Source of the DNA: Lactococcus garvieae
GTDB lineage: Bacteria; Bacillota; Bacilli; Lactobacillales; Streptococcaceae
Direction of reading: 5' to 3'
DNA: 34,078 nt
Assembly: GCF_016758115.1 (NCBI RefSeq)
Contig: NZ_WIVG01000023.1
Location: forward strand, 1 to 34,078
A program made the translations under genes and the position numbers. Below are positions 26,595 to 34,078 of this stretch, one piece after another (the first letter of the stretch is position 1; each line of letters starts with the position of its first letter). The notes under the pieces are model-generated. The model was not told where the DNA came from. It saw only the letters and a program-made list of their open reading frames with translations, and ran no database searches.

Positions 26595-26630
26595 TTAAAG
26601 TAACTTTGAAAAGGAGATGTGTGGAAAGTG

Positions 26631-27455
26631 CTATTTCAAGAAGAGTTCTTCAAGCTTTCTAGCAACACCGTCTTCATCATTTGTCCAAGGAATAATTTCG
26701 GTGGCATGGGGCGTGAGGCGAGAAGAAGCATTTTTCATTGCATAAGCCTCTTCTGCCAGCTTAAACATCTCAATATCATTGTGTTCATCACCAAAAGCAA
26801 TCAAATTTTCTTTGGGAATATCTAAAACTTTGAGGAGATGTTTGAGACCTGATGCTTTGCTCACTCCCTTAGGGACAATTTCAAGAATGCCATTTGGTCC
26901 TCCCCATCCGCTTACGCTGACTTTTCCATTATAGTGATCTTGAATCTGCTTGGCCAGGCGAAACTTGTCTTTGACACGCGTTGAAAGAAGAACGGCATGA
27001 GGGTTGTCATCCAGACGATCAGCACGAAGACGGTTATAAGGATGAAATTTTTCTACACCAAACAATTTTGGCTCGACATAGCGAAAGCTGTTGAGGAAAA
27101 ACTTCCGGCGGTACTCGACAGCAAAAAACTCCAAATCAAAATTTTGTTGATGGCGCAAAAAATCAAATACAAATGAGCGATCAATATAATGTCCTTTTGT
27201 GTGCTCCCAATTACGGTTATCGGGCATAGAAATCAAGGCACCATTAAAGTTAATCATGGGGCTTTTAAGTTCCAATTCACGATAAATATCTAAGGACATA
27301 CGAAAAGGGCGACCTGTCGAGATACAGATAATGTGTCCTAATTCTTCGATGCGTTTGAAGACATATTTTGTATAGCGGCTGATAGTTTTGCCATCACTGT
27401 GAAGTGTCGTTCCGTCAAGATCGATGGCAATGAGCTTTTGATTGTTCTTGTCCAT
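26631..27455 (-). CDS. Cof-type HAD-superfamily phosphatase
   Basis: A 274-residue hydrolase of the Cof/YidA type (HAD subfamily IIB), acting on small phosphorylated metabolites in the cytoplasm. Motif I IDLDGT gives Asp12 and Asp14, motif II is ISTGRP, and motif IV AFGDEHNDIEMF lies near the C-terminus; the cap domain is between. The start is the ATG at 27455: the upstream in-frame ATG at 27506 lies above the promoter -10. The ribosome site is weak (AGAAAG). The substrate cannot be deduced. It is divergent from the purine permease region. Confidence 0.9.
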   Translation of the reverse strand: MDKNNQKLIAIDLDGTTLHSDGKTISRYTKYVFKRIEELGHIICISTGRPFRMSLDIYRELELKSPMINFNGALISMPDNRNWEHTKGHYIDRSFVFDFLRHQQNFDLEFFAVEYRRKFFLNSFRYVEPKLFGVEKFHPYNRLRADRLDDNPHAVLLSTRVKDKFRLAKQIQDHYNGKVSVSGWGGPNGILEIVPKGVSKASGLKHLLKVLDIPKENLIAFGDEHNDIEMFKLAEEAYAMKNASSRLTPHATEIIPWTNDEDGVARKLEELFLK

Positions 27456-27491
27456 GGAAGTTGTTCTGCTTTCTAAACATAATACACTGTC

Positions 27492-27500
27492 ATTATAACA
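27492..27500 (-). promoter_or_regulatory. Extended -10 promoter of the HAD gene
   Basis: On the minus strand TGT-TATAAT is a perfect extended -10; no good -35 is visible. Confidence 0.6.
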
Positions 27501-27526
27501 GCACAAGTGCGGAGGGTTTATCCGTA

Positions 27527-27555
27527 GAAATTCAAAACGATCACCTTTGAATTTC
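27527..27555. repeat. 10 bp perfect inverted repeat between divergent promoters
   Basis: GAAATTCAAA (27527-27536) and TTTGAATTTC (27546-27555) are perfect inverted copies separated by nine bases. The repeat sits between two outward-facing TGTTATAAT elements (27492 on minus, 27558 on plus) and covers the -35 position of the plus one. This is the layout of an operator; the protein that would bind is unknown. Confidence 0.55.
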
Positions 27556-27557
27556 GC

Positions 27558-27626
27558 TGTTATAATTTTTTTATGAAGAGGGATTTCTTTACCTTCTACT
27601 TACAATTAGTGCTAGAGATATTATAA
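27558..27626 (+). other. Promoter-like -10 with a leaderless 17-codon ORF
   Basis: TGT-TATAAT (27558-27566) is followed by six Ts and ATG at 27573, the exact base predicted as transcription start. The frame encodes MKRDFFTFYLQLVLEIL and stops at 27626. It may be a small leaderless peptide, a decayed gene start, or simply the promoter of a non-coding transcript. I do not recognise the peptide. Confidence 0.35.
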
Positions 27627-27677
27627 CATAATCGTAAATGGCTTAATAAAGAGAGATTTACTTTTTTAAAGTTAGCT

Positions 27678-27690
27678 ATTTCCGAATAAT
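27678..27690 (+). promoter_or_regulatory. PurBox (PurR activator site)
   Basis: ATTTCCGAATAAT matches the lactococcal PurBox AWWWCCGAACWWT at 12 of 13 positions. Its central G at 27684 is 76 bases upstream of the predicted transcription start at 27760, the position known for active PurBoxes in L. lactis. PurR would therefore activate the permease when purine precursors accumulate. Confidence 0.8.
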
Positions 27691-27724
27691 GCGGCAACTA
27701 ATCTGAAGAATAGCTTAAAATGAA

Positions 27725-27753
27725 TTGAAAGTGAACTTGAAAGACATTAGAAT
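27725..27753 (+). promoter_or_regulatory. Promoter of the NCS2 purine permease
   Basis: TTGAAA at 27725 and TAGAAT at 27748 are 17 bases apart, downstream of the PurBox. The leader is about 47 bases. No purine riboswitch core was recognised. Confidence 0.75.
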
Positions 27754-27806
27754 AGGGATGTAGAAATAATTATTTTTTTAACATTAGAAAAAGGGAGATT
27801 ATCCTC

Positions 27807-29228
27807 GTGAACAAGTTCTTTAAACTTGAAGAAAACGGCACAACAGTTAGCCGTGAAATTATGGCAGGTATTACCACCTTCTTTGCCATGAGCTATATTT
27901 TATTTGTTAATCCTGATGTTTTAGGAACAACAGGCATGCCAGTTCAAGCAGTCTTCTTAGCGACTATCTTGGCTTCAATTGTTGGCTCTGTAGCCATCGG
28001 TTTAATCGCTAATGTCCCGTATGCTCTTGCGCCAGGTATGGGTATCAATGCCTTTTTTGCTTATACAGTCGTTATCTCTCTTGGTTATACTTGGCAAGAA
28101 GCCTTGGCCATGGTCTTTATCTGTGGGATTGTCAATATTATTATTACCTTTACTTCTATCCGTAAAGCAATTGTCTTAGGTATTCCAGAAAGTTTACAAC
28201 ATGCTATTGGTGGAGGTATTGGTATCTTCATCGCTTACATTGGTATTAAAAATGCAGGAATTTTGGAATTTATTGCTTCACCAGGGACTTATTCAGATAA
28301 TCACGGGACGATTACAGCGGATTCAACAATTGTTCCAGGACTTGTGAAATTTGATAATCCAGGTGTCTTAATCGCTCTTGTGGGCATTGTGGTAACGATG
28401 TTCTTTGTACTTCGCAAATGGAAGGCTGGAATCCTCCTTTCAATCGTAGTGACTACTGTTCTTGCGCTCGTGACAGGTGTTACAAAGGTTGATATGAATA
28501 CGCTTTTCTCAGACAACAATCTTGGAACAGCCATAAATGAGATGGGGACTACATTTGGTGCTGCACTTGGCTCACAAGGTTTGGGTAGTCTGTTTTCTGA
28601 CTCCTCACGTATCATTGAGGTGCTAATGACGATTCTAGCATTTTCTTTGACTTCTATCTTTGATCCGATTGGTACTTTTATTGGTACAGGACGCAGTACA
28701 GGGATTTTCTCTGATCAAGATTTTGAAGACATGGCTAATAGCAAAGGTTTCTCATCTAAGATGGATAAAGCGCTTTTTGCTGATATGATTGCAACGCCGA
28801 TTGGGGCAATTTTCGGTACGTCAAACACAACGGTATATGTAGAATCAGCAGCAGGTATTGGTGCAGGCGGACGTACAGGTTTAACTTCAATTGTTGTTGC
28901 TGGAATGTTCGCAGTTTCTAGCCTATTTTTGCCCTTACTGGCTATTGTTCCAACACAAGCAACAGCCCCAATCTTGATTATTGTGGGTATGATGATGCTG
29001 GGCTCCTTTAAAGAAATCAACTGGTCTGAGTTGAGTGAAGCTATTCCAGCTTTCTTCGCTTCTGTATTTATGGGATTGGGCTACTCTATTTCATATGGGA
29101 TTGCTGCTGGGTTTATTACATACATCTTCTCTAAACTTTTCACAGGTAAGATTAAGGAAGTCAAACCAATTATTTGGATTGTGGCCCTCGCCTTTGCATT
29201 GAACTTCGCAGTATTGGCTATTCTCTAA
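27807..29228 (+). CDS. NCS2-family purine (hypoxanthine/guanine-type) permease
   Basis: A 473-residue proton-coupled nucleobase importer with about 12-14 helices. It belongs to the AzgA/PbuG-like branch: the N-terminus reads REIMAGITTFFAMSYILFVNP, then YALAPGMGINAFFAYTVV, GIPESLQHAIGGGIGIFIAYIG, FDPIGTFIGTG and GTSNTTVYVESAAGIGAGGRTGLTS, all signatures of that branch. The start is GTG with AGGGAG nine bases upstream. A PurBox and sigma-A promoter precede it, tying it to purine salvage. Adenine, guanine or hypoxanthine preference cannot be read with certainty. Confidence 0.93.
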   Translation: MNKFFKLEENGTTVSREIMAGITTFFAMSYILFVNPDVLGTTGMPVQAVFLATILASIVGSVAIGLIANVPYALAPGMGINAFFAYTVVISLGYTWQEALAMVFICGIVNIIITFTSIRKAIVLGIPESLQHAIGGGIGIFIAYIGIKNAGILEFIASPGTYSDNHGTITADSTIVPGLVKFDNPGVLIALVGIVVTMFFVLRKWKAGILLSIVVTTVLALVTGVTKVDMNTLFSDNNLGTAINEMGTTFGAALGSQGLGSLFSDSSRIIEVLMTILAFSLTSIFDPIGTFIGTGRSTGIFSDQDFEDMANSKGFSSKMDKALFADMIATPIGAIFGTSNTTVYVESAAGIGAGGRTGLTSIVVAGMFAVSSLFLPLLAIVPTQATAPILIIVGMMMLGSFKEINWSELSEAIPAFFASVFMGLGYSISYGIAAGFITYIFSKLFTGKIKEVKPIIWIVALAFALNFAVLAIL

Positions 29229-29262
29229 GGACCTAGATTATAGTCTAATTTATGAGAAACAT

Positions 29263-29283
29263 CCGCTTTTTAAGCGGGTTTTT
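29263..29283 (+). terminator. Terminator after the purine permease
   Basis: CCGCTT-TTT-AAGCGG is a compact stem followed by GTTTTT. It lies only 17 bases before the next start codon. Confidence 0.75.
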
Positions 29284-29284
29284 A

Positions 29285-29293
29285 TGTTAAAAT
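29285..29293 (+). promoter_or_regulatory. Extended -10 placing +1 on the YdcF-like ATG
   Basis: TGT-TAAAAT lies so that seven bases after its last T is 29300, the first base of the next gene. The -35 region overlaps the preceding terminator and is weak. Confidence 0.5.
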
Positions 29294-29299
29294 GATGTT

Positions 29300-30370
29300 A
29301 TGGAAACACCACTTATTATTGTTTTTTCAGTGATTAGTATTTTAGCACTAATCCCAACTGTTATTTTTTATACAAAATCGCATCGTCTGAAAGATTTGAG
29401 AACATTACGCTTGGGGCGACTGACCATTGGATTTTTGGCAAGTCTTTTTGTCCTGTTTAATGGTATTATGGGTATCATTTTTGCTGCGAACTATAATTAC
29501 CATAGGGAAGTCATCGTGGTCATACTCATTATTGAGCTGGCACTCTTTTTGATTCCAGCATTCATGATTAGTTTTGTTGTTCCGATTGGGATTGTTATTT
29601 TAACCGTCAAAATGTGGCGGCGCGAATCTCACAGTCTTGCAAATTTGATTCTCCCTGCAATTATGCTTGTTTTCTTTCTGGTAGATTGGATCTATATTCG
29701 TGTGTCTTCTTTGTCAGAAGGCTGGCTTTGGTTGCAACTTCTAAGTTATATTTACCCTATTCTTGCCTTTTACTTGCTTTGGCAATTCATTGTTTTCTTT
29801 TTTTCAAGCTGGACTTATGGACGTCGTTTTCGTAAAAAGTTTGCTAAATATCACGTGATTTTAGGATCAGGATTAATCAATGGTCAACATGTCAGTCCAC
29901 TTTTGGCAAATCGAATCCGCGCAGGTCTGGCGTTAGCTAGCCCGGAAACAATTCTTGTTTTTTCAGGCGGACAAGGTAAGGACGAGCAACTTTCTGAGGC
30001 TTTAGCAATGCAAAAGTATGCGATTGAGCAACTTGGATTTCCAGAAGAACGTACAATGGTTGAGGATCAATCGAGAACAACTTTCGAAAATTTAAAGTTT
30101 TCCTCCGTCTTAATCGATAAAGCTGAAAACAAGAAAAATGAAGAATTCCTATTTTTCTCCTCCGACTATCATGTTTTTCGTGCAGCTCTCTTCGCCGCTC
30201 AACAAGGTTTAAATGCTCAAGGTGGTACCGGAGGGAAGACGCCACTATATTTTCGACTCCCAGCATTTATTCGGGAGTTTATTGCGGTCATGAATAGCCA
30301 ACGCCGTAAACACATTTTCTGGGTAGGCTTAATCACAGGTATCTTTATTGCTTTTTCTCTCTTCGTTTGA
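29300..30370 (+). CDS. YdcF/SanA-family (DUF218) membrane protein
   Basis: A 356-residue protein with about six N-terminal helices (residues 3-175), a cytoplasmic or extracellular DUF218 domain (about 187-330) and a final helix (337-355). Domain motifs seen are ILGSGL, SPLLANRIRAGL, VFSGGQGKDEQLSEALAM, SRTTFENLKFS and FSSDYHVFRA. YdcF-like proteins are implicated in envelope processes; the reaction is uncertain. No Shine-Dalgarno exists in front of the ATG. A TGT-TAAAAT element puts the predicted transcription start on the A of the ATG, so the mRNA may be leaderless. Confidence 0.88.
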   Translation: METPLIIVFSVISILALIPTVIFYTKSHRLKDLRTLRLGRLTIGFLASLFVLFNGIMGIIFAANYNYHREVIVVILIIELALFLIPAFMISFVVPIGIVILTVKMWRRESHSLANLILPAIMLVFFLVDWIYIRVSSLSEGWLWLQLLSYIYPILAFYLLWQFIVFFFSSWTYGRRFRKKFAKYHVILGSGLINGQHVSPLLANRIRAGLALASPETILVFSGGQGKDEQLSEALAMQKYAIEQLGFPEERTMVEDQSRTTFENLKFSSVLIDKAENKKNEEFLFFSSDYHVFRAALFAAQQGLNAQGGTGGKTPLYFRLPAFIREFIAVMNSQRRKHIFWVGLITGIFIAFSLFV

Positions 30371-30415
30371 TTTATGGACCATTTTGTGTTCAATCCTTAA
30401 AAATCTGTTATGAAG

Positions 30416-30440
30416 AAACTTGCTTTCTGCGAGTTTTTTT
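30416..30440 (+). terminator. Terminator after the YdcF-like gene
   Basis: AAACTTGC-TTTCT-GCGAGTTT forms an eight-base-pair stem with one wobble pair, then Ts. Confidence 0.8.
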
Positions 30441-30466
30441 GCTTTATCTGTAATAAAAAGTGATTT

Positions 30467-31498
30467 ATGAAACGAATTTACGTGTTAGAAGGTATGCTGA
30501 TAGCCTTAGATAAAAATGGACAAACTGTAAATATACTAGAGAGCAACAAATTGAAAGAACCCTTTTATTGTCCAGCTTGCAAATCATCCGTGCGTTTAAA
30601 AAAGGGCAAGATAAAAATTTCACACTTTGCTCATATCTCTTTACAAAATTGTTCTTCATGGTCTGAACATGAATCTGCTCAACATTTGGAGTTAAAACTT
30701 GGTTTGTATCAGTGGCTACGTCAAAAAGAAAAAGTTGAAATTGAAAAGTATTTACCACAGATACAGCAGACAGCGGATTTATTAGTGAATGACAAATTAG
30801 CTATTGAGATACAGTGTTCCTCTCTCTCACTACAAAGATTAAAAGAGCGCACATTAAGCTACAGGGCCAATGGCTACTATGTTCTTTGGCTTCAGGGAAA
30901 AGATTTATGGCTAAAAAATTCTTTGACTGCTTTACAAAAAAGTTTACTCTATTACTCGGAAAACAGAGGCTTTTACTTTTGGGAGTTAGATTTAGAAAGA
31001 CAGAAAGTACGCTTAAAATCCTTGATACATCAAGACTTACGTGGGCGACTTATTTATCTCACAGAAGAATTTGACTGGTTTCAAGGAGGGCTTTTGGAAG
31101 TGCTTCGTTTGCCATTTAAGGAAAAATTAGACCTGCATTTAAAAGCTCCACCAAGCAAAGGAATGCAGTCTTTTATTCAGAGACAGCTTTATCATCAAGT
31201 GCCGAAATGGCTTAAGGTACAAGGAGAATATTATGAAGCAGGAGAAAACTTATTAATATTGGACTTGGATAAAGGGTACTGGAGTCCGCCAGGCCTGAAT
31301 TTGTTGACGTATGCCTTGAAAAAGGAAGAAAAACAATATTTTTATCAACTGGATCATTCCTTAGAGAGTTACTATCGAAATTTTTACGAAAACTTTGCAG
31401 CAAGAGAGCTTGAAACACTGCATGCACCGCGTTTCTATGCTATAATTAAGGATAAAAATGAAAAGGAAGATAGGAAGAAAAATGGTCAAAAAACGTGA
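30467..31498 (+). CDS. coiA: Competence protein CoiA (nuclease-like)
   Basis: A late-competence protein of transformation in streptococci and lactococci that aids recombination of incoming DNA. The 343 residues show an N-terminal Zn-ribbon-like CPAC near 35-38, the HFAH segment near 54-57, [10 protein letters not shown], and a PD-(D/E)xK-type core [17 protein letters not shown] near 103-119. The start is uncertain. The ATG at 30467 has a weak site (AAAGTGAT), while M10 at 30494 begins MLIALDKNG, where known CoiA proteins begin. AACGAATT at 30470-30477 matches six of eight bases of the ComX box TACGAATA and would favour 30494. No disruption is visible. It is followed by pepF as in streptococci. 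Confidence 0.92.
   Translation: MKRIYVLEGMLIALDKNGQTVNILESNKLKEPFYCPACKSSVRLKKGKIKISHFAHISLQNCSSWSEHESAQHLELKLGLYQWLRQKEKVEIEKYLPQIQQTADLLVNDKLAIEIQCSSLSLQRLKERTLSYRANGYYVLWLQGKDLWLKNSLTALQKSLLYYSENRGFYFWELDLERQKVRLKSLIHQDLRGRLIYLTEEFDWFQGGLLEVLRLPFKEKLDLHLKAPPSKGMQSFIQRQLYHQVPKWLKVQGEYYEAGENLLILDLDKGYWSPPGLNLLTYALKKEEKQYFYQLDHSLESYYRNFYENFAARELETLHAPRFYAIIKDKNEKEDRKKNGQKT
31438..31446 (+). promoter_or_regulatory. Internal promoter for pepF inside the end of coiA
   Basis: TGC-TATAAT is a perfect extended -10 within the coiA coding sequence, with predicted start near 31453. It would let pepF be expressed without competence induction. Confidence 0.6.
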
Positions 31499-33287
31499 TG
31501 AGATAGTTGAAGCGTTGACTTGGGATTTGACGACAATCTTTGAAAGTGACGAAGCTTGGGAATTAGAGTTGAAAAAACTTCAGAAGGGGTTGGAAGAAGT
31601 AGAGCACTTTGAGGGGCATCTTCTGGATAGCGCGCAAAGTTTACTAAAAATTACAGAAGCGGAACTAGAGTTTTCACGGGCAGTTGAAAAAGTATATGTT
31701 TATGCTTCAATGAAACATGACCAAGATACTCAAGTGAGTCTTTATCAAGAATACGAGGCCAAAGCTACACAGTTATACGCAAAACTTGAAGAAAAGTTTG
31801 CCTTTTATGAACCAGAATTTCTCGAATTATCTCCAGAAGATTATAAAAGATTTAAGTCAGAAGAGCCAAAGCTTGAACAATTTTCGCATATGTTTGAGCG
31901 TCTTCTTGCTAAGAAAGCGCATGTCCTCAGCCAGAAAGAGGAGAAAATGCTGGCCGCAGCAAGTGAGATTTTTGGTGCAGCAGCAGAAACTTTTGAAATT
32001 TTTGACAATGCAGACATCAAGCTTCCGATGATTAAGGATGAAAAAGAGCGAGAAATCCAGCTTACGCATGGCAATTATACTTCGCTCATGGAAAGCAAGG
32101 AACGTAAGGTTCGTAAAGCGGCGTATCAAGCCCTTTACAGCAATTACGAACAATATCAACATACTTACGCTAAGACGCTTCAAACGAATGTCAAGGTTCA
32201 TAATTTTAAAGCTAAGGTGCGGGGATATAGTTCAGCACGTCAAGCAGCGTTGGCCAGTAATTTTATTCCAGAAAAAGTTTATGACAAGCTATTGGAGGTT
32301 GTAAATAAACATTTACCCCTCCTGCATCGCTACATGAAACTTCGAGGAAAAATCCTAGGTTTAGAAGATGACTTGAAGATGTATGATGTTTATACACCTT
32401 TATCCCATCTTGACTATAAGTTTAGTTATGCAGAAGCCATCCAAAAATCACAAGAAGTTCTTAAAGTTTATGGGGCGGAGTACGCTGCTCATGTGGAAAA
32501 AGCTTTTAACGAGCGTTGGATAGATGTTGCAGAAAATATTGGGAAGCGTTCCGGTGCATATTCTGGAGGTAGCTACGACACCAATGCTTTCATACTGTTG
32601 AACTGGCAGGAAACTCTAGATGACTTGTTTACTTTGGTCCATGAGATGGGGCATAGTATGCATTCAACATTTACAAGAGAAAACCAACCCTATGTTTATG
32701 GTGATTATCCGATATTTCTTGCAGAAATTGCCTCAACGACGAACGAAAATATACTGACAGAACGCCTTTTGGCTGATACGGAAGATGAAAAAGAACGTTT
32801 TGCTATTTTGAATCACTGGCTTGACGGTTTCCGAGGCACGGTTTTCCGGCAGAGTCAATTTGCCGAGTTTGAACATGAGATTCATAAAGCCGACCAAGAA
32901 GGAGTGGTTTTGACCAGTGCTTTTATGAATCAACTTTATGCTGGACTTAATGAAAAATATTACGGCTTATCTGCTGCAGAAAATCCTGAAATTCAGTATG
33001 AATGGGCGCGGATTCCGCATTTTTATTACAACTACTATGTTTTCCAATATGCCACAGGCTTTGCTGCAGCCAGTTATCTTGCAGAAACGATTATACATGA
33101 GAATGGAGAGGCGCGTGAAAAGTATCTGGAATACTTGAAAGCGGGATCGAGTGATTATCCATTGGCTGTAATTGCTCGAGCAGGTGTAGATATGGAAAGT
33201 AGTGCGTATTTGGAGTCAGCTTTTGCTGTTTTTGAAAAACGATTGAATGAGCTTGAAAAATTGGTTGAAAGAGGGGTTCATTTATAA
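31482..33287 (+). CDS. pepF: Oligoendopeptidase F (PepF, M3B metallopeptidase)
   Basis: A cytoplasmic zinc peptidase that cleaves oligopeptides. The 601-residue protein has the zinc motif HEMGH at 387-391 (His387, Glu388, His391), and the third ligand is probably Glu in EIASTTNE near 415. The 601-residue length and His387 position agree with L. lactis PepF. I use the ATG at 31482 (MVKKRDEI): AGGAAG lies a few bases upstream, and 31458 would be almost leaderless from the internal promoter. It overlaps the end of coiA by 17 bases, and its stop overlaps the start of the next gene (TAATG). Confidence 0.95.
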   Translation: MVKKRDEIVEALTWDLTTIFESDEAWELELKKLQKGLEEVEHFEGHLLDSAQSLLKITEAELEFSRAVEKVYVYASMKHDQDTQVSLYQEYEAKATQLYAKLEEKFAFYEPEFLELSPEDYKRFKSEEPKLEQFSHMFERLLAKKAHVLSQKEEKMLAAASEIFGAAAETFEIFDNADIKLPMIKDEKEREIQLTHGNYTSLMESKERKVRKAAYQALYSNYEQYQHTYAKTLQTNVKVHNFKAKVRGYSSARQAALASNFIPEKVYDKLLEVVNKHLPLLHRYMKLRGKILGLEDDLKMYDVYTPLSHLDYKFSYAEAIQKSQEVLKVYGAEYAAHVEKAFNERWIDVAENIGKRSGAYSGGSYDTNAFILLNWQETLDDLFTLVHEMGHSMHSTFTRENQPYVYGDYPIFLAEIASTTNENILTERLLADTEDEKERFAILNHWLDGFRGTVFRQSQFAEFEHEIHKADQEGVVLTSAFMNQLYAGLNEKYYGLSAAENPEIQYEWARIPHFYYNYYVFQYATGFAAASYLAETIIHENGEAREKYLEYLKAGSSDYPLAVIARAGVDMESSAYLESAFAVFEKRLNELEKLVERGVHL

Positions 33288-33970
33288 TGGTTTTGACATA
33301 CAAGAGAACAAGTAATCCCATGATGAACCGACCTGTTGTAAAGAAAGAAATTGTAGACTTTATGCGAGAACGTCAAACGCAAATTACAGGTCCACTAAAA
33401 AATGTTGAGACATTTGCCCATGAAAACAATATTCCTATCATCCCACATGAGACAGTTGTTTATTTCCAATTGCTGTTGGATCTCATGAAACCGAAGAGAA
33501 TTCTAGAGATAGGTACAGCTATTGGTTTTTCTGCACTGATGATGGCTGAAGCAGCACCTGAAGCAGAAATTATTACGATTGATCGCAACCCAGAGATGAT
33601 TGCCCTAGCTAAAGAGAACTTGGCGATATATGATACTAAAAAACAAATCACCCTTTTAGAAGGGGATGCAGCAGAGCTTTTGACAGACTTAGAGGGAGAG
33701 TTTGACTTTATCTTTATGGATTCCGCTAAATCCAAGTATGTTGAGTTTTTGCCAAAGGCAATGGCGCTACTTTCTGAAAACGGTGTGATTATTATGGATG
33801 ATATTTTTCAGGGAGGAGAAATTCTTATTCCTATTATGGAAATTAAACGTAATCAACGTGCGCTTGAACGTGGATTACGTCGCCTTTTTGATGAGGCTTT
33901 AGACAATCCAAAGTATCTTACAAGCATCCTTCCTTTGGGAGACGGCATCTTAATGATTAAGAGGAGATGA
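33287..33970 (+). CDS. Class I SAM-dependent O-methyltransferase (family 3, TrmR-like)
   Basis: A 227-residue methyltransferase of the catechol-OMT-like family 3. The SAM site EIGTAIGFSALMM is near 72-84, the acidic TIDRNPEM near 97-104, LLEGDAAELL follows, and the metal-site aspartates are in FMDSAKSKY and MDDIFQGG. B. subtilis TrmR of this family methylates hydroxyuridine-34 of tRNA; a similar role is likely but not proven. TAATG links it to pepF, with GAGGGG upstream. In S. pneumoniae prsA follows this gene; the window ends before that could be checked. Confidence 0.9.
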   Translation: MVLTYKRTSNPMMNRPVVKKEIVDFMRERQTQITGPLKNVETFAHENNIPIIPHETVVYFQLLLDLMKPKRILEIGTAIGFSALMMAEAAPEAEIITIDRNPEMIALAKENLAIYDTKKQITLLEGDAAELLTDLEGEFDFIFMDSAKSKYVEFLPKAMALLSENGVIIMDDIFQGGEILIPIMEIKRNQRALERGLRRLFDEALDNPKYLTSILPLGDGILMIKRR

Positions 33971-34007
33971 TACGAGAGACAGACAGGTAAAGAGTGAACG
34001 ATGAGAG

Positions 34008-34043
34008 AAAAGTAAGGATTTCGATGAGAATTCTTGCTTTTTT
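34008..34043 (+). terminator. Terminator after the coiA-pepF-methyltransferase operon
   Basis: AAAAGTAAG / CTTGCTTTT (one wobble) plus an inner ATT/AAT pairing forms a long stem that ends in TTTTTT. Confidence 0.8.
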
Positions 34044-34078
34044 GGTTCTGTATAATCTGTGGTGGTAGATTAAAATCT

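Larger units (their letters stand above)
26248..26630. other. Intergenic stretch between the Bax-inhibitor-family and HAD genes
   Basis: About 380 bases with no supported protein gene. It holds a perfect inverted repeat GTTTTCAAC-ctaggt-GTTGAAAAC (26266-26289), a minus-strand terminator (26525-26554) and a plus-strand terminator (26564-26594). The latter has no obvious gene in front of it, leaving room for a small RNA. A 63-codon plus frame at 26407 has no ribosome site and low-quality composition. Confidence 0.5.

Noticed and set aside
26407-26598. 63-codon plus-strand ORF
   Set aside because: No ribosome site, unlikely residue composition, and it runs through a terminator stem for the opposite-strand gene and into another.
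27556-27806. Purine riboswitch upstream of the NCS2 permease
   Set aside because: No recognisable purine aptamer core or downstream expression-platform hairpin was seen; a PurBox and promoter explain regulation better.

Overview
The window is a low-GC Firmicute chromosome segment, almost certainly Lactococcus and more likely the L. garvieae/petauri side of the genus than L. lactis. The species is inferred; the genus call rests on several observations. GlnP carries two fused substrate-binding domains. PepF has 601 residues with its zinc HExxH at 387. The coiA-pepF-O-methyltransferase order is the lactococcal/streptococcal one. A near-perfect lactococcal PurBox lies 76 bases ahead of the predicted start of a purine permease transcript, and a perfect GlnR box lies ahead of glnPQ. 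No tRNA, rRNA, IS element, prophage or CRISPR was seen.

Layout. 1-3140: glnPQ glutamine/glutamate importer on the minus strand under a GlnR box. 3197-3962: a DedA-family membrane protein. 4010-8804: shikimate genes aroE-aroB, a DMT/YdcZ-type permease, a DUF1054 protein, and aroC. 8807-14662: an antimicrobial-peptide sensing and detoxification module made of a BceR-type operator, a YxeA-like protein, BceAB-type ABC transporter, small two-helix membrane protein, BceRS-type two-component system and GNAT acetyltransferase. 14750-16592: a single GC-rich surface-protein gene that looks foreign, with a 12-T tract in its promoter spacer. 16935-21831: aroA-aroK-phosphatase-recD2, a tightly overlapped operon. 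21833-25388: HD protein (minus strand), rpsT, an Spx paralogue with CxxS, a GyrI-like protein and ung. 25431-27500: a Bax-inhibitor-1-family protein and a Cof-type HAD phosphatase. 27678-29283: a PurBox-controlled NCS2 purine permease. 29285-34043: a YdcF/DUF218 membrane protein, then coiA-pepF-O-methyltransferase.

How it works together. AroE, AroB, AroC, AroA and AroK supply five shikimate-pathway enzymes. The two halves are separated by the peptide-resistance module and the surface-protein gene. The tyrA and pheA genes that flank aroA-aroK in L. lactis are absent here.

The most distinctive signals are four. First, the surface-protein gene has a possible phase-variable promoter and a C-terminal domain like those of DUF6273/lectin-fold proteins. 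Second, a small uncharacterised membrane protein sits inside the BceAB/RS operon. Third, there are three places where a consensus -10 element puts the predicted transcription start exactly on an ATG, suggesting leaderless mRNAs. Fourth, specific operators (GlnR, BceR-type, PurR) can be read directly. No entirely new multi-gene system was recognised.
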